Positions 45,389-55,800 of a stretch of DNA of 64,000 nucleotides are shown piece by piece. The translations under genes were made by a program, and so were the position numbers. The notes under the pieces are model-generated. The model made no database searches, was not told where the DNA came from, and saw only the letters and a program-made list of their open reading frames with translations. The stretch covers positions 1 through 64,000 of the forward strand of contig JAACJG010000007.1 of NCBI GenBank assembly GCA_009917695.1, given 5' to 3'. The DNA comes from Candidatus Rifleibacterium amylolyticum (GTDB lineage Bacteria > Muiribacteriota > Ozemobacteria > Ozemobacterales > Ozemobacteraceae). The first letter of the stretch is position 1. Each line of letters opens with the position of its first letter.

Positions 45389-48281
45389 AACCGTTCGAAC
45401 GAAAGGCAGAGAACTGCTGTTTCTGATCGTCAGCCTTTTTCTGGCGCCGATGATACTGCTCTATTTCGCGATGAATTATTTCGAGCAGCAGAACAATTCG
45501 CTCCTGCTCGAAACTGCCAGAGCAAAATTGATGGCTCCGTTCAACCAGCTGAGGTATTACCGCAAAATCGAGACGTTCTGGTGCGCGACTCTTAACGAAG
45601 AATTAAAGCAAAGCCTGGATCAGCAGGACATGGCCGGGCGCATCGAAAAGCTCGCCAGAAGCACTGGAGAAGAGCTCAATTACATCATCTGGAAAAATAA
45701 AAAACAGATCATGCTGTCAAACTTTCTCAAGCCTGACCAGTTCAAAGACTGGGAGAACCTTCTCGATGACGCAAAAAAAGCACAAGGAATGTCACCCTCG
45801 CAGGAAAGGCTGTTTCTCGAAAGCCGTGTCAGAAAACTGCTGGGACCACACTACCTGGCAGAGCATTTCAACCGCGCCAGAAGTGCGAACGATCCTCACC
45901 TGATCCGTCCTGACGCAAGCCGGCGATTTCCGCTGGTCTGGCTCAATGATGGCGGATTCTACTCGAAATTCGGCGCTATTGTATTGTTCAAGCCTGAAAC
46001 AATCACCAGAGACCACCGCCTTAAACTTCTGGCAAACAACTCGCAGCATGCCAGAACCGACCTTTATCACATAAATGTTACACAACCTGGCACACTGCCC
46101 CAAAAACACGCCACTGTTATCAAAGCCGCCTGTCATGATTTCATCAGAACTGGCCGTGAAGTTTTACAGTATGGAAAAACAGTCGTTGCAGTAGCCCGTA
46201 TTGGCCCGAACGACTATGTCGCCAACATGCTCGAGCTATCGGGTTACAGCAGCAACAGTGGCAGAAATACTCTGCTGATCGCACTGTTTACCCTGTTCAC
46301 TCTGATTATCACACTCAGGTCAAAACCCGGAATTCTCGATCCCGGCAATATCTCGATCAGACTGCAACTGCTGGTTCTACTGTTTATCTGTTCAGGAATT
46401 CCACTGCTTGTTCTTGCTCTCGGCGCCCTCGAACATCTTGAACAACAACGCGAACATCTCATCAGATCAGCCTATCAATCATGCATAGAATTTATACAGG
46501 CTATCGACCTGCGTAGTTCGGGAGAGCTTTCGCATATTAAACGCATGTCGGAGAACGCGGTCAAAACATTCAAAGAGCTCTACAAAAAAGGAGCACCAGA
46601 AAGCGATATACTGACAAAGACTTTTCAACAGCTGCACAGAAGCAGAAGTGAGTTTCGTGCAGCCGCCAGTTCCTCGCACTACCTGATTGCTCACACAGGA
46701 GTCTACCGCGACGGCTCATTCTACAATTATGAAAATCTTGAGTTCCACCGCAGACAGTTGCCGATAGAACTCAAACTGGTCAACGACATCGGATCTTACT
46801 ATCTGAATTTCGTCAACGACATTCAGGTTAATCCCGAGCGTTATGCTGAGATAGAACTGCTTACCGAGATGTTCTACCAGAAAAATCTGACAGAAATAGT
46901 GCATGAACTCATAATGCTGACCGGCAATGTTGAGCCGATGGGCTGGGGCTCATCGAATTTTCCGGTGTTTATCGACCTGATATCGATACAGGACTCTAAA
47001 ACTGCCGACTTCTTCTTCACCGCTGGCTTCAATCCCGATGAAATCAGCCGCAATTTTGCAATTCGGCAAACCGATAATTTGCGTCGCAACGAAGCCGGTC
47101 TCAGCGTTTTTCTATACGACCGATACAATATCTTCCCACTCGACTTTGATAACAGACATTACCCCGAACTGCGCACCATATTCAATCGCGTCAGCACTCA
47201 CCCTTCGCCCGAACCACAACGCTGTAGTTATGCCGGCGAAGAGTGGGTATTTTCAGGCTATCAGGGGAACCTGCTCAACAATTTCAGCCTTCTGGCAATG
47301 TACCCAGTTTCAGCGATCGAAAAAGCTATCGAAAAAGAACGCCAGTTCATTGTCTACTCTGCATTGGCGGCTCTAGTCATTCTTATCAGCCTCACTCTGT
47401 TGTTTGCCCACAGTTTTACCGTGCCGGTGGCGCATCTGCAGACGGCCGCCGAAGCTGTCGAAAAGCGCGATTTCGCGTTCAAGCTGCCTGACCTTGGCCA
47501 CGACGAATTCGGCGAAATGGGCCGCATTTTCAATCGCAGTATCGCCGAACTCGAAGAGCTTTCGCTCGCCAGCATAGTGCAAAGTCGCCTGATGCCGGCT
47601 CACACCATCGATTCCGGTCGTTTCGATGTCTTTGGCCGCAGCATACCAATGGCCGATCTTGGCGGCGATTACTACGATTATTTCAGTATCGACGACAACC
47701 GCTTCGCCGTTCTGCTCGGCGATGTCGCCGGGCATGGCGTCGGCGCCTCGCTGATCATGGCCATGGCTAAAGCTGCTGTCGTTTGCTGCAAAGACTTTCA
47801 TGATCAGCCGCTGCAGATAATCAACAATCTGCACCGCCTGATCTCAACCACCAGAAGCAGAAAACAGCGCAAGGTCATGACATTTCAGTATCTCTGCTTC
47901 GATAAAGAGAGTGGCGCCGGGAAATATTCCAACGCCGGCGGCTGCTCGCCCATGCTTGTCAGCTCTGATGCCGCTGTGGTCACTGAAATCACGCTTTCCG
48001 GCCCGGTTCTCGGTGGCCTGAAAAACCCCAGGTTTTCTGAGGCCGAACTGCAGATGCAACCAGGGCAGGCGCTGGTGCTCTACACCGACGGTATCATCGA
48101 AAGCAAAAACCCCAACGGCGACGAAATCGGCTTCGATCGCTTCAAACAATGGCTGCTCGACCATTACCACGCCGATGCCGCGGCCTACTACCACGCCGTA
48201 TACGAAGAATACCTGCGCTGGCTCGCCGGCGGCGAAGCCCAGGATGACCTCACTCTTATCATTCTTGTATACCAGGCTTAA
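45378..48281 (+). CDS. Receptor phosphatase B5, partner of A5
   Basis: Type B member of 967 residues. The ATG at 45378 is preferred because GGAGA lies at the right distance; an in-frame TTG at 45366 would place the binding site inside the gene. TMs lie near 10-30, 297-313, 328-350 and 658-680. LGPHYLAEHF (His for the usual Gln) and WGSSNF mark the sensor regions. The phosphatase has GGDYYDYF, GDVAGHGVGASL, TDGIIESKN and AQDDLT, with Gly at the NAGH position (G855). A bidirectional terminator follows, closing the last phosphatase pair. Confidence 0.9.
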   Translation: MAAETVRTKGRELLFLIVSLFLAPMILLYFAMNYFEQQNNSLLLETARAKLMAPFNQLRYYRKIETFWCATLNEELKQSLDQQDMAGRIEKLARSTGEELNYIIWKNKKQIMLSNFLKPDQFKDWENLLDDAKKAQGMSPSQERLFLESRVRKLLGPHYLAEHFNRARSANDPHLIRPDASRRFPLVWLNDGGFYSKFGAIVLFKPETITRDHRLKLLANNSQHARTDLYHINVTQPGTLPQKHATVIKAACHDFIRTGREVLQYGKTVVAVARIGPNDYVANMLELSGYSSNSGRNTLLIALFTLFTLIITLRSKPGILDPGNISIRLQLLVLLFICSGIPLLVLALGALEHLEQQREHLIRSAYQSCIEFIQAIDLRSSGELSHIKRMSENAVKTFKELYKKGAPESDILTKTFQQLHRSRSEFRAAASSSHYLIAHTGVYRDGSFYNYENLEFHRRQLPIELKLVNDIGSYYLNFVNDIQVNPERYAEIELLTEMFYQKNLTEIVHELIMLTGNVEPMGWGSSNFPVFIDLISIQDSKTADFFFTAGFNPDEISRNFAIRQTDNLRRNEAGLSVFLYDRYNIFPLDFDNRHYPELRTIFNRVSTHPSPEPQRCSYAGEEWVFSGYQGNLLNNFSLLAMYPVSAIEKAIEKERQFIVYSALAALVILISLTLLFAHSFTVPVAHLQTAAEAVEKRDFAFKLPDLGHDEFGEMGRIFNRSIAELEELSLASIVQSRLMPAHTIDSGRFDVFGRSIPMADLGGDYYDYFSIDDNRFAVLLGDVAGHGVGASLIMAMAKAAVVCCKDFHDQPLQIINNLHRLISTTRSRKQRKVMTFQYLCFDKESGAGKYSNAGGCSPMLVSSDAAVVTEITLSGPVLGGLKNPRFSEAELQMQPGQALVLYTDGIIESKNPNGDEIGFDRFKQWLLDHYHADAAAYYHAVYEEYLRWLAGGEAQDDLTLIILVYQA

Positions 48282-48286
48282 AAACA

Positions 48287-48319
48287 GCAGGGGCTCAGCC
48301 CGCTGAGCCCCTGCGATTT
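48287..48319. terminator. Bidirectional terminator between B5 and the C25 protease gene
   Basis: A perfect 12-bp stem (GCAGGGGCTCAG/CTGAGCCCCTGC, 48287-48298 and 48303-48314) with a 4-base loop has ATTTTT on the plus side and an A-run on the other side. The two genes converge, so it can serve both. Confidence 0.85.
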
Positions 48320-48348
48320 TTACAAAACCAGACAAAAAGCCCGGTTAA

Positions 48349-50475
48349 TCAGAATCTGATCTTCTGATCGACGATCGGTAACAGATCGGCACCGACCACA
48401 GACAGATAAGCTTCTGCACCTTTTTTTACGCCAATGTTTACACGGGCAACGCCCTCTGCGTTCGATCTGACCGAAGACATCTGAGTGAGATTCCTGGTGT
48501 AACAGGTCACTCTGGCATCTTTGACCGGGCTGCCCTTGCTGTCGAGAACCTTGACGATAGCCTGACTCTCGCCGGGAATCGACTCGCTTCTCACTTCGAT
48601 GCTGATCTTTTCGGGTTTGCGGGTTCTGATCATCGTGGTGCCATCACCAAAAATGTGCCACTGCTCCATCATCTTGACGCCCTCGCCTTTTGGCTCGACG
48701 CCGTAGATCTCGAGGCCCTTGATAATACCGTTGGTCATCAGACCGCCAACGGTTTTATAAGTGTCATTGATGATGAAATCGCTGACGATAGCGGCCTGGA
48801 CCTTTATCGGCGGCACCCACGACTGATTGGTGGTCGAACCAAAAATCGCCACAGCACCGCGTGGATTCTCGATCGTGCCGGCATTCATCCAGGCTTCACA
48901 GAAGCTGTCTTTACCGACAAAGTTGCCATTTACGCAGGCAACACTGATGATGACCGGCAGCTTCAGGCTGTTCTCGAGTTTTTCGCAATCAGCGCAATTG
49001 AAATCTGTGGTTGACCAGGCAGTGGTAGAACCATGCCCCATATAGTTGATCAGCGACACTCCGCGATTAACTGAGGTAAAAACCTTGTCTTTGAGCGACG
49101 AACGACTGCCTGAATCACGGTCGGCGGCAACTGAAAACGGCATCGGCTGCATCGGAAAATGCGGATGTCCGCCGGGCATGCCCGGGAAAGAACCGGGGTA
49201 GCCACCACCCGGATATGGGTAACCGTCGTAACCGCCGCCACCCGAAGAAGCCTTCGGATCATAAGCTGAATCGACTTCACTGAAGCGCGAAGCCAGCAGA
49301 GCCTGGCGCAGTTCTTCTACCCGTTCAAAATCAGGCGGATTGCCTTCACTGCTGGCGATTCCAAGCGCACGGCCATACCAGTCGGCTTCTGCATCCTGAC
49401 TCGGATACTGTTCGTAATTTATTATTTTGGCGATCTGATAAGAAACCTTTTCGGGAGTTGCTGCCGAAATGCGGCTGATAATCGCATCGGGCACATGATC
49501 GTCACCGGCCAGCTTAACATAAACCGGATCAGAATCAGCTTTTTCGTTTTCGCCCTTATTGGTCGGAATCTGCTCGGCATCACCGACAAGAATTACATTG
49601 GTAAAACCGGCTTCGTCAAATTGCTCCTGCAGGAAAGCCTTGATACTTTCTGCGTTGGCACCACCGATCTCACTGGCGCTGACCAGAAGGGTTCTGATTC
49701 CACACTTCTGCTTCCATTCTGCCAGCGCTTTGGCAGCAGCTTTGAGTGGATCGGCAGCGATAATGATCAGACGCCCATTTTCGTCTACCGAAGAGAGTCG
49801 ATGCGGTATCGATGCATAGTTGAGAAAAGCTTTCTGATATATTGGCACAAAGGCCCGCGAAAATTCAGAACGACCGCGGTTCACGTTGGCGCCACCAGTC
49901 CCTTCGTATCTGACTTTGGCGTGAATGGCGCTATATACGCGAAGTTTGTTGGTTACCGGGTTATACTGCACCGGAGTAACATTAACTCTTACACCGCGCG
50001 CTTCTCTGAAAATGAAGGGCTGCGAGATGCTTACGATATCTTTGTCTGCCGGGAACCAGGCATTCTTATTATAAATGGCGCCTTTTTCAAAAGGCACAGT
50101 CGCCGGGTCAACATTGCGCAGAATAGCACCACGCGATGGCACAACCGGCTGCTTGAGAGTAATCTCGGTGTATTTGCTGTTGATGATTTCAAGAAGCGGC
50201 TTCTGATCGCGCGCGATCATCACCATACCGGTCAACATCGGCAATGCCGGCTTGCCGCGTTCGAGCATGAGATCAGCGTTTTCCATATACAGACCGGTAA
50301 AATCCTGGTCTGAGGCGCTGAATTCAACCTGATTGAGTTTGGGCGGGCGCACGTGAATGTCGGCCTGCATGCTGCGGTCGGTATCGACCCTGATCTGAGC
50401 ATCGGCAGCGGGAATGGCTGCCAGCATCAACACACAGATGGTTAACAGCAAAATACGATGCAAAAACTTTGTCAT
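48349..50475 (-). CDS. Secreted C25 family (gingipain-like) cysteine peptidase
   Basis: The 708-residue precursor has a signal peptide (ILLLTICVLMLAAIPAADA) and an N-terminal propeptide-like region (about 30-235). The C25 caspase-like domain starts near residue 245 (LIIIAADPLK). Catalytic His is in YMGHGSTT (H481) and Cys in SVACVNGNF (C514), the arrangement of gingipains. A Gly/Pro-rich insert lies between about 405 and 440. The C-terminus (from about 620) looks like an Ig-like domain. No Por-secretion C-terminal signal of the Bacteroidetes type is evident. The ATG at 50475 is preferred over one 18 bases upstream, since GGTAGAGAG precedes it. It probably degrades proteins outside the cell. 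Confidence 0.9.
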   Translation of the reverse strand: MTKFLHRILLLTICVLMLAAIPAADAQIRVDTDRSMQADIHVRPPKLNQVEFSASDQDFTGLYMENADLMLERGKPALPMLTGMVMIARDQKPLLEIINSKYTEITLKQPVVPSRGAILRNVDPATVPFEKGAIYNKNAWFPADKDIVSISQPFIFREARGVRVNVTPVQYNPVTNKLRVYSAIHAKVRYEGTGGANVNRGRSEFSRAFVPIYQKAFLNYASIPHRLSSVDENGRLIIIAADPLKAAAKALAEWKQKCGIRTLLVSASEIGGANAESIKAFLQEQFDEAGFTNVILVGDAEQIPTNKGENEKADSDPVYVKLAGDDHVPDAIISRISAATPEKVSYQIAKIINYEQYPSQDAEADWYGRALGIASSEGNPPDFERVEELRQALLASRFSEVDSAYDPKASSGGGGYDGYPYPGGGYPGSFPGMPGGHPHFPMQPMPFSVAADRDSGSRSSLKDKVFTSVNRGVSLINYMGHGSTTAWSTTDFNCADCEKLENSLKLPVIISVACVNGNFVGKDSFCEAWMNAGTIENPRGAVAIFGSTTNQSWVPPIKVQAAIVSDFIINDTYKTVGGLMTNGIIKGLEIYGVEPKGEGVKMMEQWHIFGDGTTMIRTRKPEKISIEVRSESIPGESQAIVKVLDSKGSPVKDARVTCYTRNLTQMSSVRSNAEGVARVNIGVKKGAEAYLSVVGADLLPIVDQKIRF

Positions 50476-50567
50476 GAACTCTCTACCTTTCATAAACCGG
50501 GAATCGGGAGCAAAGCTCGCTCAACCTCATTCAGTATATCATTAATCACCACAGATCGGCACCATAG

Positions 50568-50604
50568 AAAAACCCGGTTGCACCGAGCGAATCGGGCAAC
50601 CGGG
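50568..50604 (-). terminator. Terminator after the beta-propeller gene
   Basis: Stem CCCGGTTGC/GCAACCGGG (50573-50581, 50596-50604) with an inner loop is followed on the minus strand by five T residues. It ends the lipoprotein and propeller transcript before the C25 gene. Confidence 0.75.
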
Positions 50605-50622
50605 CCAGGTTTCGTCAAATCG

Positions 50623-51540
50623 TCAGAGTTGCTTGAATTTTATTGGCAAACCGGGGGCTTTCATGTAATCAGCATCGACCAGCCAGGCTGCTTCGTTTCC
50701 GGCGAACAGATAGCGCTTGATGTAATAAGGACTGTTAAAATTCGCACGCTTGAGAATCTCACCAGTAGAGCTGTAGGTGTAAAGTACCTGGCTGTTGGTC
50801 TCGCCTGAGGGCGGAATGTACGAAACCAGATACTCGCCTTTAGCGTTTACATGCCAGATCCGCGGATTCTGCATTTCAAGCAGACCAAGTTCGCTGCGCG
50901 ATACTTCAGTAGTGCCGCCATTGCTCAGCTTTACGTGAAAATGGCCTACTTTATCTTCAAAGTGAATGATGTGCAGGTTGTTTTCGCGATCGACCGCAAA
51001 ACCTGAGCACTGCCAGCTTACCTGATGCAGCTGTCTGCCATCAGCAGCAAACACGCCTATTATCGAATTGGCATAGTCGCCCACATAAAACTGTCCGTTG
51101 CTGTCGATTTCGATTTCATCGAGCTGAATGAGATTGTCAGGCTTGATCTTGAGAATTTCCTTACCATCCATGCCAAATTTGATGACAAGTCGCTCCATGA
51201 GATCGACAACTATGATTGCCGTCGGCTCGGTTGCATCTGAATCAGAAAACTGCAGCGCAAAGTCATCGAGAACCCATTCTTTGGGCAGTGATGGAATAGC
51301 AACTTCTTTTACCAGCTTGCTCGAAGAATCAAAACAGAGAACTTTTCCATTGGCCGAATCGAGAACCCACAGATTATCGCCAACTACACGATAAGAAGCC
51401 GGGCCGACCGGAAAGTCTTCAGCGCTGACCGGAGCCTTGATGCCGACCTTGCCGGCCTCTGTTCCAAAAGAAAGCTCCCAGCTGAAAGCTGGGGCCAGAA
51501 TCATCATCATTGCTGCAACTGCCACAATTACTCTGCTCAT
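50623..51540 (-). CDS. Secreted NHL-like beta-propeller protein
   Basis: The 305-residue protein has a signal peptide (VIVAVAAMMMILAPAFS) and repeated blade-like units such as NLWVLDSANGKVLCFD, QFYVGDYANSIIGVFAADG and NLHIIHFED. These resemble NHL/SMP-30-type repeats that form a scaffold for binding. No catalytic residues can be assigned. The ATG at 51540 is chosen because GAGGAG precedes it. It follows the lipoprotein gene after 14 bases, so they are probably one operon and may work together in the envelope. Confidence 0.75.
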   Translation of the reverse strand: MSRVIVAVAAMMMILAPAFSWELSFGTEAGKVGIKAPVSAEDFPVGPASYRVVGDNLWVLDSANGKVLCFDSSSKLVKEVAIPSLPKEWVLDDFALQFSDSDATEPTAIIVVDLMERLVIKFGMDGKEILKIKPDNLIQLDEIEIDSNGQFYVGDYANSIIGVFAADGRQLHQVSWQCSGFAVDRENNLHIIHFEDKVGHFHVKLSNGGTTEVSRSELGLLEMQNPRIWHVNAKGEYLVSYIPPSGETNSQVLYTYSSTGEILKRANFNSPYYIKRYLFAGNEAAWLVDADYMKAPGLPIKFKQL

Positions 51541-51554
51541 AGAAACTCCTCTTG

Positions 51555-52280
51555 TCATACTTTTCTGAGTACCTGGGTTATCGGCATATAGTTGATTTCA
51601 TGTACACGCGGGGTGCGCTGAGAAGAGCTGTTCGAAATCGCCTTGAAGCTGCTGCCCTGCTTAACGATGATACCAATGTGCCGGCCGGGACCACGACTGG
51701 TAGTCCAGGTCACAACGTCGCCTTCCTGATAGGGAGGAACACTCACACGCTGCCAGCCAACTGCGCGCAGATCAGAAACAACCTGGTCACAGTTGAGGCT
51801 TACCCGGCTGAGAACGCCGGCATCTCTGAGGGCTGTCGATACAACCTGAGCACAGGCAAGATTGCCACCATCAACTTCGGCGCCTCTGAATCTCGTGCTG
51901 CCGACAAGAGCCTTGATACTGCTGGCAACGCGGGAACCCATGGCAGTGCCACCGGCGGCGGCCTGGGTTGCTGCGGCAGCTGTGTTCTGGGCGCCGGCTA
52001 TATTTTCAGCATTGGGGTTGGTAGTAAAAATATTGGCGAGGTTACCAATGGTATTTTCTATGTTCGCAGTCCCGGTCGCGTTGTTATTTGCACCTGCCTG
52101 ATCGGTGTTATTAACGACTCCGTTAAAGGTGTTGACAACATCTCTTATCGCTGGCATTGCCTGCTGAACACCAGTAGCGACCTTCTGAATGACATCGAGA
52201 ATCTGCTGGGCATCGCAACCGGTCATGAAAAACGAGGCAACCAGAAGCATCAGCACGGATAACTTTCTAAGCTGTTTCAT
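51555..52280 (-). CDS. Lipoprotein with NlpC/P60-CHAP-like amidase domain
   Basis: The 241-residue protein begins with a lipoprotein signal (LVASFFMTGC, lipidated Cys). A long Ala/Asn-rich spacer follows, then a C-terminal domain from about 130. This domain has a Cys-led helix (LACAQVVSTALRDAG), a GDVVTW strand and GRHIGIIV, matching the Cys and His order of NlpC/P60 or CHAP peptidases that cut cell-wall peptides. The ATG at 52280 has an AGGAGG site. Identity of the catalytic Cys (CAQ) is inferred. It lies between the STAS and propeller genes. Confidence 0.75.
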   Translation of the reverse strand: MKQLRKLSVLMLLVASFFMTGCDAQQILDVIQKVATGVQQAMPAIRDVVNTFNGVVNNTDQAGANNNATGTANIENTIGNLANIFTTNPNAENIAGAQNTAAAATQAAAGGTAMGSRVASSIKALVGSTRFRGAEVDGGNLACAQVVSTALRDAGVLSRVSLNCDQVVSDLRAVGWQRVSVPPYQEGDVVTWTTSRGPGRHIGIIVKQGSSFKAISNSSSQRTPRVHEINYMPITQVLRKV

Positions 52281-52361
52281 AATTTCCTCCTCAGATAATG
52301 ACGAATAAAACTCTTTCATACAGCATTACGTGGCCGGCTGAAAAAAAGTAACAAAAATAAA

Positions 52362-52721
52362 TTAATCCTGAAGATTCATCAGCAGGCTGGCGGCAGAATC
52401 GATGTCCCTGGCTTCCTGGGCGATTGGAATGATGCCGGAAATGGTAAAAAGAGTTTCTTTGAGCGAATCGAGTCCGCAGACGACCACGTGGCCTTCAAAA
52501 TCGCGGTCAACCAGCAGGATCGCATCGAGCAGTTCGCCCATGGCCGGGCTGTTGATCAGCTTGCACGAAGAAAAGTCAAAGATATACTTTTTCTTACCGG
52601 TTTCTGACATCTGCCTCAGCTGTTCAGAGAGACTTTCAATACCCTCTGCTTTGCAATGCCCAACAAAGCTGAATACCGGCAGACCATTTCTATCACTTAT
52701 TACGAGTTGTTGATTATCCAA
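52362..52721 (-). CDS. STAS-domain anti-sigma factor antagonist
   Basis: The 119-residue protein is a single STAS domain. The FDFSSCKLINSPAMGELL region contains the loop where SpoIIAA/RsbV proteins are phosphorylated; Ser58 (INSPAMG) is the likely site. In partner switching, a kinase phosphorylates this Ser and a SpoIIE/RsbU phosphatase removes the phosphate. It is therefore the best visible candidate substrate for the ten receptor phosphatases. No RsbW-like kinase gene is in the window. It starts at a TTG preceded by GGAGG. Confidence 0.88.
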   Translation of the reverse strand: MDNQQLVISDRNGLPVFSFVGHCKAEGIESLSEQLRQMSETGKKKYIFDFSSCKLINSPAMGELLDAILLVDRDFEGHVVVCGLDSLKETLFTISGIIPIAQEARDIDSAASLLMNLQD

Positions 52722-52809
52722 TACTTTCCTCCACCTGTTCAGCAGTACATTTATAGCATAGTCTCATATAGAATTACCAGTTTTCACAATCATTGACATT
52801 ACAGCCCGT

Positions 52810-52840
52810 GAAAAAGCCGGTTCCTGAGACAGGAACCGGC
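52810..52840 (-). terminator. Terminator after the C11 protease gene
   Basis: Stem GCCGGTTCCT/AGGAACCGGC (52816-52825, 52831-52840) with a 5-base loop is followed on the minus strand by TTTTT. It separates the protease from the STAS gene. Confidence 0.85.
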
Positions 52841-52869
52841 CGGAGCGAGCGATTAAGAATGCGCCTGGA

Positions 52870-55800
52870 TTAGAACAGGCTGAGCTGATGCCTTTGCGGA
52901 AGCAGGCGATCGAGAATTTCGCCCATCAATTGATTGCGTGCTGCTGTATCGCCCACTGCCTCATATCTGAAGCCGAGGTAGATACCCGCGTAATTTTTGC
53001 CATTCGCTGCAGAATCAGAGATGTAAATGGCGGCGCCACGACCGTCTGGCATGGTAACGAACAGTTTGCCGCTGCCGCCAACCTTCATGATCGTTACATC
53101 TTCAGCTGTCTTAGCAGATTCACTGCCATTGAGCTCGAATTTGAATTCATTTTTGCCTTTGCAGATCATTTCGTCAAAGTCTTTTTCTTCAGCTACGAAA
53201 GTAAACTTGAAATAATCTTTGAGCAGGCTGCGATGCAGGTTAGACTTGCCAAACGACTGCGCTGCAATCATCAGGCGACCGCCATGGTTCAGATAATCTT
53301 TGAGGTCGTCTGAACTCGGCGCCAGCTGGCCCATGCTGCTGGCGCTGACGCTGTCGGTAATGACCATGCCCTTGTCGGCAAACTGCTGCAGAATCGACTT
53401 GAATTCAAAGCCGAAAACCGAAGGATCCCAGAGGATCTGGAACTTCACATCGTTAGCTTTCAGAGCCTGGGCGATCAGCGGCAGAGTCATCATATCTTCG
53501 ACCATCTGGCCGCACAACAGAACATCAGCATTACGCTTGAAAACCGGTGTCTTTTCGAGAAATTCGTCCCAGCTTGTGTCTTTGGCGAATTTGAGAGCCT
53601 TGTAAGTATTCCGGAAGTTGTGTGCCTGCGGGAAATACAGGCTCAGTCCGTGGCTGTCACCCATTCCCTGAGTGTGACCTTCGATAACCATCGGCGAGCT
53701 CTCAGGAAATTTCGATACGATGAGGTATTCCTTACCCTGTTTGATGCGTCGTTTATCAAGAGAAGTGCCGTCTTTGAGAACAACCTGATAGTTGATTTCG
53801 TCTACAAAAACGACCTTTTCGAGCGCTTCGTCTTCTACTGGCTGGAAGGGGCCTATTTTTACGTAATAACCGCCGCCTTCAAGTTCACGCATCGGCGTCA
53901 TGGCCAGACGTGAATTGAAAACGCGGGTACCTGACGGCCAGAGTGACTTCGGCGGCATGCGCCAGTTGTTGTAACCCCAGACCACGACGCCGGGCTGTTC
54001 ACTGGTAATGATCACCGGCTGTGCCAGCTTGCTGTTTTCTACCGGGTAGCCGACTGTCTTGATGATATCTATACAGATTTCGCGAACATTTGAGGGGATC
54101 TCAGGAACCTGAGCGAGCTTGTGAGCGAAGTCCACCAGATCGACCAGAGAATCGTCAGAATAGCGCTTGATCGAAGCGAACTTGCCACTGTCACTGACCA
54201 GCAGATCAGCATAAAGCTCGTGATTGGCAAGCAGAGCCTTGCCAAGTGCATCGAATTTTTTAACAAGAGCTGGCAGTTTGCCAAGGTCAGTCGCTGATTT
54301 GGTAACCGGCGAGCCCATAACGAACTGGTTGGTGGCAGAGCCGCCCTTGGCATAAGAATAAACATAGGTGCCAACCATGCGCTTGGTAAATTCACGTGCA
54401 CTCAGAGCCGGATTCTTGATCAGGGGAGCAAGATAATCCGCATAGGGCATGCCGCGGCCGGGCTCATTTTCTTCAGATGCAACGAGAAAATCGGCACAGT
54501 CAGACAGTTCGTAAGCCACTTCGATGGTTCCCATCAGACAGGCATCAAAATCGACAATGGCAAACTTAGAAGCCTTGCCGTTAACTTTTGAAAGTTCTTT
54601 CTGGCCTTCGCGCAGAGCCCATGAAACGTCGGTCATGCTCAGCATTCTGTCTGAAGACTGGTCGTGTGCCACGCCAAGCCAGCCGGCGCCATGATTCCAG
54701 ACAACTACCAGAACGTTGTCAGCCGGATAGGTCTTTACACCCCATTTAAGAAATTCAGCCAGGGTTCTTTTGTCACCCATATCCTGTTCGCCGAGATTGC
54801 CGACCATCTGACTGCCGATTTTGTTCATGTCAGCATCTTTGGTCACATAATAGCGACGAGTGCCGGTCCAGTTGCCATCAGAAATTGTCGCGCCCTGGTT
54901 GCCCTCTTTCATGCGGTCGATCTGAGCGACGATATTGACCTTGTCGCTGCTGCCGACCTGTTCCATTTCGTTTACATCCTGCAGGCCGAAACGTTCGAGA
55001 TCGTTGTCAGAGCAGATATAAGCGAGAATAGTCCAGGGCTTGCGACCCTGCGGGCCTACTGCAGCCGGCTGACCGCCCTCGGTCTCGAAAGCTACTGCAT
55101 ACTGAGCATCGTCATACCATGAAATTGGAAATTCGCTGACGGCAACATCTTTATAAATAGCTGCAACAGCCTCATAGCGCGATTTCCTGGCGTTAGCCTT
55201 CATGGTGGTGTATACAGACTGCCAGTATTCTGCCAGCTTGTCAGCTCCGGCCTCTTTATTATTAGCCTGAAACTTGCGGCGTTCTACCAGTTTCTTGACC
55301 AGATCCATGTAGGCCAGATCGAGCGGGAATCCAGATTCCTTGATGACCTTGCCAAGCAGACCGTCGAGCGCGGGCTTGTCGCCCATCATCGTCAGAGCCT
55401 TGTCAGACACGTCTTCGGCTTTGGCCGCGTAGTTGGCCATAAATTCGGCCTTGTAGTCACCGGTGATGTTCTCGATAAAATTGCGCTGCAGGCGCTTGGG
55501 GAAATCTGCGATCAGGCTGGCAAAGAAAGCTTCGGAGCGCTTGTCACCAAGATACTCGAGGGTGATCTTGCGCAGCCAGACTTCGCGCAGCATGGCTATT
55601 TCGCCGATCAAAGCCTTCTGCGATGCTGCATCGACCTTTGTACTCGCAGCAGCAGTCGTGCGAGTTGCCGATTTCTTTTTGGCCGCAGGCTTCTTTTTAG
55701 TCGCCGGCTTAGTGGCCGCAGTCGCTGGCTTCTTTTTTGGCGCCGGTTTGGTTGTAGTGGTTGTCGGTTTCTTCTTCTTGGTTGTTGTAGCTGTGCTGGT

